Source of the DNA: Odoribacteraceae bacterium
Lineage (GTDB): Bacteria > Bacteroidota > Bacteroidia > Bacteroidales > Marinifilaceae
Direction of reading: 5' to 3'
Length of the DNA stretch: 5,092 nucleotides
Assembly (NCBI GenBank): GCA_031279175.1
Contig: JAITJA010000142.1
Span: forward strand, 1-5,092
Below, piece after piece: positions 1 through 5,092 of the stretch (position 1 is its first letter; every line of letters begins with the position of its first letter). A program made the translations under genes and the position numbers. Below the pieces are notes generated by a model. The model made no database searches. It was not told the origin of the DNA and worked only from the letters and a program-made list of their open reading frames with translations.

Positions 1-396
1 CACCTTGCCTCGCGCCGCGTGTTGCTGTTGTTGCAACGCGGTTTTCTCCCGGATCACCACGCCATTGTCCATGTAGACATGCTCCAGGCCAATGGTGGGC
101 AAGAACTCGGCAAGCAGCTCGCCAAGTGCCTTGTCGGTGGCCTGCACGTTTACCCTTCCCCTTTCCCGGGCCATCTCGTGGTTGTAGAGGAAGTTTAAAC
201 CTGTTTGTCGACCGAGTTCTTGTAATACCTCGTTCAACGTTTTTTGTCGCGCGTCAAGGCTTACTTTTACCTGCTGGGAGAAAAGATTACCCTGGAACGA
301 CATGCAGAAAAGACCAAGTAGTAACGCGCTCGTTAGTCTCGTGATGCTTGACATTTCGCGTGGGAATCGCCACGCTCTTCTTCGTTCTTTTTTCAT
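1..396 (-). CDS. TonB-dependent outer-membrane receptor with STN signalling domain, probably SusC-like (N-terminal 132 codons, cut by window edge)
   Basis: This is the start of an outer-membrane receptor; the plug and barrel lie outside the window. Seen: a basic N-terminus (MKKERRRAW), then a hydrophobic signal-peptide core at about residues 21-35 (LTSALLLGLFCMSF). From about residue 43 to 116 there is a typical STN (secretin/TonB N-terminal) domain, with VKVSLDARQKTLNEVLQEL, then GLNFLYN, and ending GVVIRE. A Gln-rich linker follows, and the last visible residues (RGKV) resemble the first strand of the carboxypeptidase-regulatory-like domain of SusC proteins; that part is inference. The ATG at 396 is the first in frame after an upstream TAA and follows an A/T-rich stretch. 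Met15 is an alternative start that would shorten the long signal-peptide n-region. Its position 51 bases after fecR suggests co-transcription with the sigma and anti-sigma genes. STN domains in such receptors contact the FecR periplasmic domain to signal substrate binding. The substrate is unknown. Confidence 0.9.
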   Translation of the reverse strand, partial: MKKERRRAWRFPREMSSITRLTSALLLGLFCMSFQGNLFSQQVKVSLDARQKTLNEVLQELGRQTGLNFLYNHEMARERGRVNVQATDKALGELLAEFLPTIGLEHVYMDNGVVIREKTALQQQQHAARGKV

Positions 397-429
397 ACGT
401 TCATGTTAAATTATTAATAGTTTGCTCTT

Positions 430-476
430 CCGCGGGCCTTGTACCCGTTAGAGCGGCTCTCGTTGACGGGCCGCGG
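430..476 (-). other. Potential stable hairpin spanning the fecR stop codon and the fecR-receptor gap
   Basis: On the transcribed strand, CCGCGGCC (476-469) can pair with GGCC-C-GCGG (438-430, one bulged base). Inside it, AGAG/CTCT pair around a 3-base loop (460-450), and CCCGT (470-466) can alternatively pair with ACGGG (448-444). The structure contains the fecR TAA (450-448). No T-run follows on the sense strand; the next bases are A/T-mixed and lead to the receptor start. It is therefore not a classical intrinsic terminator. It might set the ratio of receptor to anti-sigma mRNA by partial termination, processing or 3'-end protection. The pairing is seen; the role is inferred. Confidence 0.4.
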
Positions 477-1665
477 GATTGCCCTGGCCTGTTTCTTTTT
501 TACTGATCGCGATCTCTTTCCCCTGGATCGAGAGGCTTACCTCGTTCGTCTCCTCGAACATGTCCAGCAGCGCGTTCATCTCGCTGTAACGGTTCAGCAG
601 GCCGGAGAAGGTGATCCTTTTCACCTGTTCACCCGCGTAAGTGACGCGTATCCCGTACCATGCCGATACCATGCCGAGGATCTCCTCCAACGGGGTCTCC
701 TCGAAATAGTAATAACCGTCTTTCCACGAGGTGTAGAAGCGCGTTTCGACGACGCGGGTCTCGACACTACCACTCTCGCGGTCATAAATCAATTGCTCGC
801 CGGGAGTTAACAGGTGGCTCTCTCGCCCGCACGTCACCTCGACGGAGCCTTTCTCGAGCGTTGCGACGACTAGCGATTGCCCCGCTTCCGCCTTCGCGTT
901 GAAGGAAGTACCCAATACCCGGATCGTCGCGCCGGGAACGTGCAGGATGAAGGGACGGGCGTCGCCGGCTACCTCGAAATAGGCCTCCCCGGAAAGTTCC
1001 ATCTCGCGGGTCTCTCCCGCGAACGTTACCGGGTAACGGATCTCTGTCCCGGCGTTCAGGTGGACGAGCGTCCCGTCGGCGAGCGCGAGGCGGTATTCTC
1101 CTCCCGCCGGCGTCCGTAACGCGTTGTAACCCGCCGCGCTTTCTATCGCGTCGTCGCCCTCCACCAGGGAGTACGCGAGGGTGTTATTCGTATCCTTGAC
1201 GCGTACCGGTCCGCCGCGCGACAGGAGTTTGTCGCCGTTGCCTCCCAGCATCACGAGCTGCCCGTCCTCCACGAGTAATATCGCCTTGCTGCTGCCCGGT
1301 GGGAGGATGTTTGCCTCTATCGCGGAGGCTCTCGGGGACGCGTCGCGAGGCAATCGCGCGAGGTAGCCAACGAGCAGGAGTATCGCGGCCGCGGCAGGAA
1401 TGGCTACCGCGACGCGCCGGTATAACCTCCATAACGTCCCTCGTCTGACGCGCCGGAGTAGTCTCTCCCGTTCTTCTTTCACGTGGAAACGCGCGACGAT
1501 CCGGGTGTATTCCTCGCGGGATCGATGGCTCTTGCACTCCATGTAACATGCCTCGTTCGCCGGGCTGCTCGCCCGCCACGCGACCAGTATTTGTTCCTCC
1601 TCGCCGGTGAGTGCCCCCCCGGTAATCTCCCGGGCAATGATACGAGCTATCGTGAAATTGTTCAT
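448..1665 (-). CDS. FecR-family anti-sigma factor / sigma regulator, single-pass inner-membrane protein with DUF4974-type C-terminus
   Basis: This 405-residue protein is expected to hold the ECF sigma factor on its cytoplasmic side and sense the receptor STN domain on its periplasmic side. Seen: a charged cytoplasmic part (residues 1-82), beginning MNNFTIARIIAREITGG and ending in an Arg-rich stretch. One membrane segment follows at about 85-104 (VAVAIPAAAAILLLVGYLA). The FecR domain covers about 183-285, with LRTPAGGEYRLALADGT, LNAGTEIRYP, GEAYFEV and VLGTSFNAKAE. A C-terminal domain at about 321-388 (FEETPLEEIL, then ITFSGLL) matches the DUF4974 type of Bacteroidota FecR proteins. The Gly-Thr pair at 252-253 sits where FoxR-like regulators are known to self-cleave. 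The frame is open to an ATG at 1836, but those 57 extra residues are low-complexity and not family-like; the ATG at 1665 follows AAAAACAAAACC and starts at the usual place. Family call is firm; cleavage and specificity are inferred. Confidence 0.93.
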   Translation of the reverse strand: MNNFTIARIIAREITGGALTGEEEQILVAWRASSPANEACYMECKSHRSREEYTRIVARFHVKEERERLLRRVRRGTLWRLYRRVAVAIPAAAAILLLVGYLARLPRDASPRASAIEANILPPGSSKAILLVEDGQLVMLGGNGDKLLSRGGPVRVKDTNNTLAYSLVEGDDAIESAAGYNALRTPAGGEYRLALADGTLVHLNAGTEIRYPVTFAGETREMELSGEAYFEVAGDARPFILHVPGATIRVLGTSFNAKAEAGQSLVVATLEKGSVEVTCGRESHLLTPGEQLIYDRESGSVETRVVETRFYTSWKDGYYYFEETPLEEILGMVSAWYGIRVTYAGEQVKRITFSGLLNRYSEMNALLDMFEETNEVSLSIQGKEIAISKKETGQGNPAARQREPL

Positions 1666-1733
1666 GGTTTTGTTTTTATGCCATGTAATACCACAACCCG
1701 GGAAAAAGGGTGAATCGAAATGGAATTTTTTTT

Positions 1734-1766
1734 CACGCGCGATCCGGGAATGTCTCGTCGCGCGTG
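1734..1766. repeat. Perfect 9-base inverted repeat (CACGCGCGA / TCGCGCGTG, 15-base spacer)
   Basis: The arms at 1734-1742 and 1758-1766 are exact reverse complements and enclose tccgggaatgtctcg. In RNA from the minus strand they would form a G/C-rich stem with a 15-base loop about 70 bases before the fecR start. The eight-base homopolymer next to it (1726-1733) is A on the sense strand, so this is not an intrinsic terminator for the fecR transcript. In plus-strand reading the T-run comes before the stem, so it is not one there either. Candidate roles are an mRNA structure that controls fecR translation or stability, or a binding site for a dimeric regulator. Confidence 0.55.
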
Positions 1767-1870
1767 CCGGTAAGCTTGCCAGTATCCCGGGAGGCTTGCC
1801 GGGAGTTGCCCGTGAACGCTTCTCCCTGCCCGGCATGAAAAGGACCAGGGGAGCGCCGGCATGACCGCTT

Positions 1871-1892
1871 CCCGGTAATATGATTACCAGGG
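1871..1892. repeat. Small hairpin, GGTAAT-ATG-ATTACC with CCC/GGG extension
   Basis: The six-base arms at 1874-1879 and 1883-1888 pair around a 3-base loop. CCC at 1871-1873 can pair with GGG at 1890-1892 across one bulged A at 1889, giving nine pairs. It lies in the sigma-fecR gap, about 60 bases after the sigma stop codon. No T-run follows on either strand. The pairing is seen; no function is assigned. Confidence 0.4.
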
Positions 1893-1914
1893 CTAACGGA
1901 AGGGCTACTCGCCG

Positions 1915-1943
1915 GGGGAATCCCCGATCGCGAGGAGATCGCG
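1915..1943. repeat. Two adjacent short hairpins just after the sigma stop codon
   Basis: GGGG-AAT-CCCC (1915-1925) and CGCGA-GGAGA-TCGCG (1929-1943) can each fold. The second begins 10 bases after the sigma stop. The GATCGCG word also occurs twice here as a direct repeat (1926-1932 and 1937-1943). The stems are short and there is no T-run, so a Rho-independent terminator is unlikely. Protection of the sigma mRNA 3' end is possible. Confidence 0.3.
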
Positions 1944-1953
1944 GGAGGAGCGT

Positions 1954-2502
1954 CTAACGGGTAATGGAAAGGAGAAATAAAAGAAAACGGAGGTGGCCAA
2001 GTTTTTCCCGGAGGGCCTTGTAGCCATTTTTTTTCAGTGTCTTCACGGTGTTGATGGAGACGTCCATTTCCAGCGCGATCTCTTCGGCTTTCAGGCCGTC
2101 CATGCATCGCTCGATGATTTCCCTGGTGCGCGCGGGCAAGTCGCGCACGGCTTCCCGTACCTGCCGGTTCACTTCTGTAATGATTATCATGTTGCTCGTT
2201 TCCTCTTCCCCGGGCATTTGCTCCAGGACGCGCCGATGATTGCGCTCGTCGCGGGCATGTTTGTAGACTTGCTTGCGGATGATGGCGTAGAGGAAGGCCC
2301 TGACGGGAAGCGCGCTGTTGAAGGCGGCCCGGTTGTTCCAGTAGGCGATGAACGATTCCTGTATCACTTCCCTGCTCAGGTCATGGTCGCCTGTCAACTT
2401 CATCGCGTAGTAGTACATGGGCTCGCTCCACGACGCGAATAACTCCCCGAAGAGGGAGGTGTTTCCAGACGCGATACGTTGAATGTGATTGTCATCGATC
2501 AT
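1954..2502 (-). CDS. ECF-family RNA polymerase sigma factor (sigma-70 family, Bacteroidota FecR-linked type)
   Basis: From the ATG at 2502 the protein has 182 residues, a normal ECF length. Region 2 covers about residues 17-82: LFGELFASWSEPMYYYAMKL, then the -10-binding segment REVIQESFIAYWNNR and FLYAIIRKQVYKHAR. A variable linker covers about 83-112. Region 4, the -35-binding helix-turn-helix, covers about 113-168: AVRDLPARTREIIERCMDGL, then AEEIALEMDVSINTVKTLKK. It ends in a hydrophobic tail, LRFLLFLLSITR, a feature I associate with Bacteroidota members. An in-frame ATG at 2535 would add 11 residues (MYIREHRKERI) and cannot be excluded; 2502 fits better because MIDDNHIQRI leads straight into the family N-terminus. 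The gene is followed by its anti-sigma factor and a receptor, so its main target is probably this locus. A run of eight A (2034-2027) sits inside the helix-turn-helix coding region. Confidence 0.94.
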   Translation of the reverse strand: MIDDNHIQRIASGNTSLFGELFASWSEPMYYYAMKLTGDHDLSREVIQESFIAYWNNRAAFNSALPVRAFLYAIIRKQVYKHARDERNHRRVLEQMPGEEETSNMIIITEVNRQVREAVRDLPARTREIIERCMDGLKAEEIALEMDVSINTVKTLKKNGYKALREKLGHLRFLLFLLSITR

Positions 2503-2601
2503 GATTCGTTCTTTTCGGTGTTCGCGAATGTACATGTTTTTTTTGATTCATGACGGGAAGCGACGCCCCCCCCGCGGGCGGTGACGGGAGGCGATGACGG
2601 G
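2503..2601 (-). other. Gap between ftcD and sigma gene, with G8 tract, A8 tract and short direct repeats
   Basis: This 99-base stretch should hold the promoter of the signalling module, if there is one separate from the hut operon. Seen: a run of eight C at 2566-2573 (G on the sense strand), overlapping the palindrome CCCGCGGG (2571-2578). CGCCC/GGGCG arms (2564-2568 and 2576-2580) could form a small hairpin. A run of eight T at 2537-2544 (A on the sense strand) lies just before the ATG at 2535. I found no clear TTTG / TAnnTTTG promoter and no terminator for ftcD, so read-through from ftcD is possible. Confidence 0.45.
2551..2601. repeat. Imperfect direct repeats TGACGGGARGCGA upstream of the sigma gene
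   Basis: TGACGGGAAGCGA (2551-2563) and TGACGGGAGGCGA (2582-2594) differ at one base and are 31 bases apart start to start, about three helical turns. A third partial copy, TGACGGG (2595-2601), directly follows the second and abuts the ftcD stop codon. Helically phased copies could be regulator-binding sites, but such short G+C-rich words may also recur by chance. Confidence 0.35.
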
Positions 2602-4296
2602 CTACAAGCGCCCGCGAACGATGGCGAGGATTTCCGTTTCCTGGAGGCAGGCACGCGTCGCGATCTCCTCGCCGCGACGGGTGAGTTCTCCCGCGAGGGA
2701 ACGATCGTCAAGCCCGGCGGCGTTGACCTGCACGTTGAGGAATGCACCAAGAACACCAGCGCGGGCCGCTAACGCGCCAACGCCAGCATCCGTGACGGAA
2801 TTCGGGTTGCCCGTCTCGGCCATCGCCCGGATGACTTCCATGCTGTCGCGGCAGAGGGTCATCGTGCGGAAAGGCACTTCGGCGGCATGACGCGTGGCGT
2901 CTTGAATGGCCTGGTGACGGGCGGTTTTTTCCGCGTCGTTTTTGGCCGGGAGGGCGTACGCCGCCATGAGGTTGTTGAAGGCGTCGGCGTCCTCGTCGAC
3001 CAGCGCGAGGAGTTCTTCCTGGAATGCCTTTGCTCGCTCCGCGTGATCGCTGAACTCTTCCCAGCGCTCGTCCCAGCCGCGTTTGTGCGACGAGAGGTTG
3101 GCAACCATCCCGGCTAATGCCGCTCCCAGCGCGCCGACGGCGGCAGCAATAGATCCCCCGCCGGGAGCGGGCGACTCGGAGGAGGTCTCGGCGACAAGGG
3201 CGGCAAGGGAGAGGTCGACGAGCCGTTTCTTGCCCCGCGTCTCCGCGTCCTCGAGGATATACTCGATGACGCGCTCGCGGGGGTTGAACGGGGAGAGTTC
3301 GCCCAATCCCATTGACTTCGCGGCGATCTTGATTAGCTCGCTGTCTGGCACTCCGGTGGAACGTTGTTGAGCGCGCAGGAAGTAACGCCCGGCGTCAAGC
3401 ATCGCCCGGAGAGGGATCAGGCCGACGAGCTCGGAGCCGGTGACGCGGAGCCCCCTTTCGGTGGCTTTCCGGCAGACCTCGTCGAACGCCACGTGGACGG
3501 GAGTGACGCTGATGTCAGTGAGGTTCATGGATATTTGCGCGACGCCATGTTCCTCGATGTACCAGCCAATGGCCTTGACCGCTTTTAACGTTCCCGGTAC
3601 CATGATCGTCTTTCCCCGCTCGTCCGTGACCTTCTTGCCGGTGACGGGGTCGATCATTGCCCGCCCGCGTTCGCGCACGTCAAAGGCGACGGCGTTCGCG
3701 CGACGCGTGGAGGTGGTGTTGAGATTGATGTTGTATGCCACGAGGAAGTCGCGCGCGCCAATGGCCGTGGCTCCCGTCCGCGCGGTCCACTCGTCTAACC
3801 TTGCCGGGCCGAAGTCTGGTCGCCAGTCGGTGCTTTTTAACCGCTCGCCCAGCGCCTCGTATTCACCCGCCCGGCAGTTGGCCAGGTTCGCGCGCTCCGG
3901 TGAGGTCGCGGCGCGTTCGTACATGTAGACCGGGATGTTTAGCTCCTGGCCGACGCGACGGGCCAGTGCCCTGGCATGTTCGACGGTCTCTTGCATCGTG
4001 ATGCCGGAGACGGGGATGAAGGGGCAGACGTCCGTGGCGCCGAAACGCGGGTGCGCTCCCTTGTGTTTGCGCATGTCGATGAGTTCCGCCGCTTTTTTGA
4101 TCGCGCGGAAGGCTGCCTCGCTTACCGCTTTGGGCTCCCCGACGAAGGTGATGACCGTCCGGTTGGTTGTTTTCCCCGGGTCGATGTTGAGGATACTGAC
4201 GCCCTCGATTTCCCGGATTTCCGCCGCGATTTGTTCGATGACGCGCTGGTCATTGCCCTCGCTGAAGTTGGGCACGCACTCGATGAGTTGTTTCAT
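2602..4296 (-). CDS. ftcD: Bifunctional glutamate formimidoyltransferase / formimidoyltetrahydrofolate cyclodeaminase
   Basis: This cytosolic enzyme performs the last steps of tetrahydrofolate-dependent histidine breakdown. The N-terminal domain moves the formimino group of formiminoglutamate to tetrahydrofolate, giving glutamate. The C-terminal domain deaminates the product to 5,10-methenyl-tetrahydrofolate and ammonia. Seen over 564 residues: the formimidoyltransferase start (LIECVPNFSEG, 4-14), HKGAHPRFGATDVCPFIPV (78-96) and GARDFLVAYNINLN (180-193), followed by QISMNLTD (254-261) and GSELVGLIPL (287-296). After a linker comes the cyclodeaminase, with SPAPGGGSIAAAVGALGAAL (375-394), DEDADAFN (434-441) and GNPNSVTDAGVGALAARAG (496-514). 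His82 falls at the number of the catalytic His of the pig enzyme. Pig FTCD is 541 residues with the same domain order, so both halves look complete. The ATG at 4296 follows AAAAAAGAATAAC. It lies 27 bases after hutI and is very likely co-transcribed. Many bacteria, including Bacteroides, encode the two halves separately. Confidence 0.97.
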   Translation of the reverse strand: MKQLIECVPNFSEGNDQRVIEQIAAEIREIEGVSILNIDPGKTTNRTVITFVGEPKAVSEAAFRAIKKAAELIDMRKHKGAHPRFGATDVCPFIPVSGITMQETVEHARALARRVGQELNIPVYMYERAATSPERANLANCRAGEYEALGERLKSTDWRPDFGPARLDEWTARTGATAIGARDFLVAYNINLNTTSTRRANAVAFDVRERGRAMIDPVTGKKVTDERGKTIMVPGTLKAVKAIGWYIEEHGVAQISMNLTDISVTPVHVAFDEVCRKATERGLRVTGSELVGLIPLRAMLDAGRYFLRAQQRSTGVPDSELIKIAAKSMGLGELSPFNPRERVIEYILEDAETRGKKRLVDLSLAALVAETSSESPAPGGGSIAAAVGALGAALAGMVANLSSHKRGWDERWEEFSDHAERAKAFQEELLALVDEDADAFNNLMAAYALPAKNDAEKTARHQAIQDATRHAAEVPFRTMTLCRDSMEVIRAMAETGNPNSVTDAGVGALAARAGVLGAFLNVQVNAAGLDDRSLAGELTRRGEEIATRACLQETEILAIVRGRL

Positions 4297-4323
4297 GTTA
4301 TTCTTTTTTGATGATACCTTAAA

Positions 4324-5092
4324 TTACGCGCGTTCCCCGTTGAGATAGACGTCCTCGATCCAGTCGCTCCCGAACGCGTAAGGGAGATACTCGATGCCGG
4401 GAACAGGTTTCGTGACGATGAAGTTCGCCCGCTTGCCAATGGCAATGCTTCCCAGCTCCTTTTCTAATCCCATTGCCCTCGCCGCGTTGATGGTCGTGGC
4501 GTTGATGGCCTCCTCCGGCAGCATCTTGTAGTTGATGCAAGCGAGCGAGAGGATAAAACGCATGTTCCCGGAGGGAGAGGAGCCGGGGTTGAAGTCCGAG
4601 GCCAGCGCTACCGGTAAACCAGCGTCGATCATCGCGCGAACGGGAGAGAGGGGAAGGCCCAGGAAGAAGGCCGAGCCGGGAAGGACAGTCGGCATGGTCG
4701 CGGAATGTAACAAGGCTTTGATCTCTTCCCGCGCGACGTGCTCGAGGTGGTCAACCGATAAGGCATTGTTCCTGACCCCTGCTTGAACGCCACCCGAACG
4801 GGCGAGCTCGTTGGCATGTATCTTCGCCCGCAGGCCATACCTGTTCCCCGCGTCGAGGATACGGTCTGTCTCCTCGACGGTAAAGAAGTTGAAGTCGCAA
4901 AAGACGTCAATGTAATCCGCCAGGCCTTCTTCCGCGACCGCCGGGATCATCTCGTTGATGACCAGTTCGACGTACTGGGATTGCTGCCCCTTGTATTCCA
5001 CGGGGACGGCGTGCGCGCCCAGGAAGGTGGCCTTGATCGCGAGCGGGGAGGTCTCTTTTAATCGCTTCACGACGCGGAGCATTTTTAGTTCG
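4324..5092 (-). CDS. hutI: Imidazolonepropionase (C-terminal 255 residues, 5' end outside window)
   Basis: This metal-dependent amidohydrolase opens 4-imidazolone-5-propionate to N-formimino-L-glutamate, the substrate of the enzyme encoded next. The family is about 410 residues long, so roughly the last 60% is visible. Counting from the first whole codon in the window, it shows FLGAHAVPVEYKG (23-35), DVFCDFNFFT (62-71) and KIHANEL (90-96). Further on come VDHLEH (113-118), VLPGSAFFLG (136-145), VALASDFNPGSSP (161-173) and TINAARAMGLE (200-210). His92, Glu95, His115 and Asp166 align by motif with the metal and active-site residues of characterised HutI proteins (His249, Glu252, His272 and Asp324 in B. 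subtilis numbering, from memory). The N-terminal HxH metal motif is outside the window. The frame stays open to the right edge, so the internal Met codon at 5082 is not the real start. hutH and hutU are not in this window. Confidence 0.96.
   Translation of the reverse strand, partial: ELKMLRVVKRLKETSPLAIKATFLGAHAVPVEYKGQQSQYVELVINEMIPAVAEEGLADYIDVFCDFNFFTVEETDRILDAGNRYGLRAKIHANELARSGGVQAGVRNNALSVDHLEHVAREEIKALLHSATMPTVLPGSAFFLGLPLSPVRAMIDAGLPVALASDFNPGSSPSGNMRFILSLACINYKMLPEEAINATTINAARAMGLEKELGSIAIGKRANFIVTKPVPGIEYLPYAFGSDWIEDVYLNGERA

Larger units (their letters stand above)
1666..1953 (-). other. 288-base non-coding gap between sigma and fecR genes, rich in inverted repeats
   Basis: This stretch separates the sigma stop codon from the fecR start. 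Several frames stay open across it because it is G+C-rich, but none gives a recognisable protein. It holds a perfect 9-base inverted repeat, at least three smaller hairpins, repeated GCTTGCC words near 1774-1801, and an eight-base A run on the sense strand at 1733-1726. The end nearest fecR is A-rich, as expected of a Bacteroidota translation start. I could not find a TTTG / TAnnTTTG promoter pair. It is probably a structured part of a single sigma-fecR transcript, or it contains a separate control site for fecR. Which of these applies cannot be told from sequence alone. Confidence 0.5.

Noticed and set aside
439..810. 123-codon ORF on the plus strand
   Set aside because: It lies antisense to the 3' part of a well-supported fecR, has no recognisable domain and is explained by high G+C content.
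1726..1766. Rho-independent terminator (stem plus T8)
   Set aside because: The T-run precedes the stem in plus-strand reading and is an A-run after the stem in minus-strand reading, so neither strand has a stem followed by U.
1666..1836. 57-residue N-terminal extension of FecR from the ATG at 1836
   Set aside because: The extension is rich in Arg, Pro and Gly and unlike any FecR N-terminus; the ATG at 1665 has an A-rich upstream region and begins a normal family sequence.
1662..1862. 66-codon minus-strand ORF whose TGA overlaps the fecR ATG as ATGA
   Set aside because: The overlap suggests coupling, but the product has no recognisable features and two other frames are also open here, so chance is more likely.
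1733..2107. 124-codon minus-strand ORF overlapping the sigma gene
   Set aside because: Its first half is a frame shadow of sigma region 4 and the rest is low-complexity. It matters only as the frame entered if the A8 tract gained a base.
2525..2532. TACATTCG as a Bacteroidota -7 box (TAnnTTTG)
   Set aside because: It has one mismatch, no TTTG at the proper distance upstream, and lies so close to 2502 that almost no leader would remain.
3083..3928. Plus-strand ORFs opposite ftcD (95 and 162 codons)
   Set aside because: They are antisense shadows of a strongly conserved enzyme gene and have no domain of their own.

Overview
All five genes in this window lie on the minus strand and read from high to low coordinates. 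The window looks like part of a G+C-rich member of the Bacteroidales (Bacteroidota). The main reason is a sigma factor, a FecR protein with a DUF4974-type C-terminus and an STN-domain outer-membrane receptor in that order, which is the usual Bacteroidota arrangement. Short A-rich stretches in front of the start codons, instead of strong Shine-Dalgarno sites, fit the same group. I cannot name the genus.

The right half (5092 to 2602) is the end of a histidine-degradation operon. It holds the 3' part of hutI (imidazolonepropionase, cut by the window edge) and, after 27 bases, a complete ftcD. The ftcD product is a fused glutamate formimidoyltransferase / formimidoyl-tetrahydrofolate cyclodeaminase. 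Together they open imidazolonepropionate to formiminoglutamate, pass the formimino group to tetrahydrofolate, and release glutamate, ammonia and methenyl-tetrahydrofolate.

The left half (2502 to 1) is a cell-surface signalling module. It has an ECF sigma factor, a membrane-anchored FecR-type anti-sigma factor, and the first 132 codons of a TonB-dependent, probably SusC-like, receptor with a signal peptide and an STN signalling domain. The expected logic is that substrate binding at the receptor is passed by the STN domain to FecR in the periplasm, which frees the sigma factor to raise receptor expression. The substrate cannot be read from this window, and nothing links it to the hut genes apart from position.

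The non-coding stretches hold most of what is unusual. The 288-base gap between the sigma and fecR genes contains a perfect 9-base inverted repeat and several smaller hairpins. The 99 bases before the sigma gene hold a run of eight C (eight G on the sense strand) and short direct repeats. A strong potential hairpin covers the fecR stop codon before the receptor gene. Runs of eight A on the sense strand occur before the sigma gene, inside its region 4, and before fecR. I saw no tRNA, rRNA, CRISPR array, insertion sequence or clear intrinsic terminator. I found no convincing undescribed system; the gap structures are the best leads.
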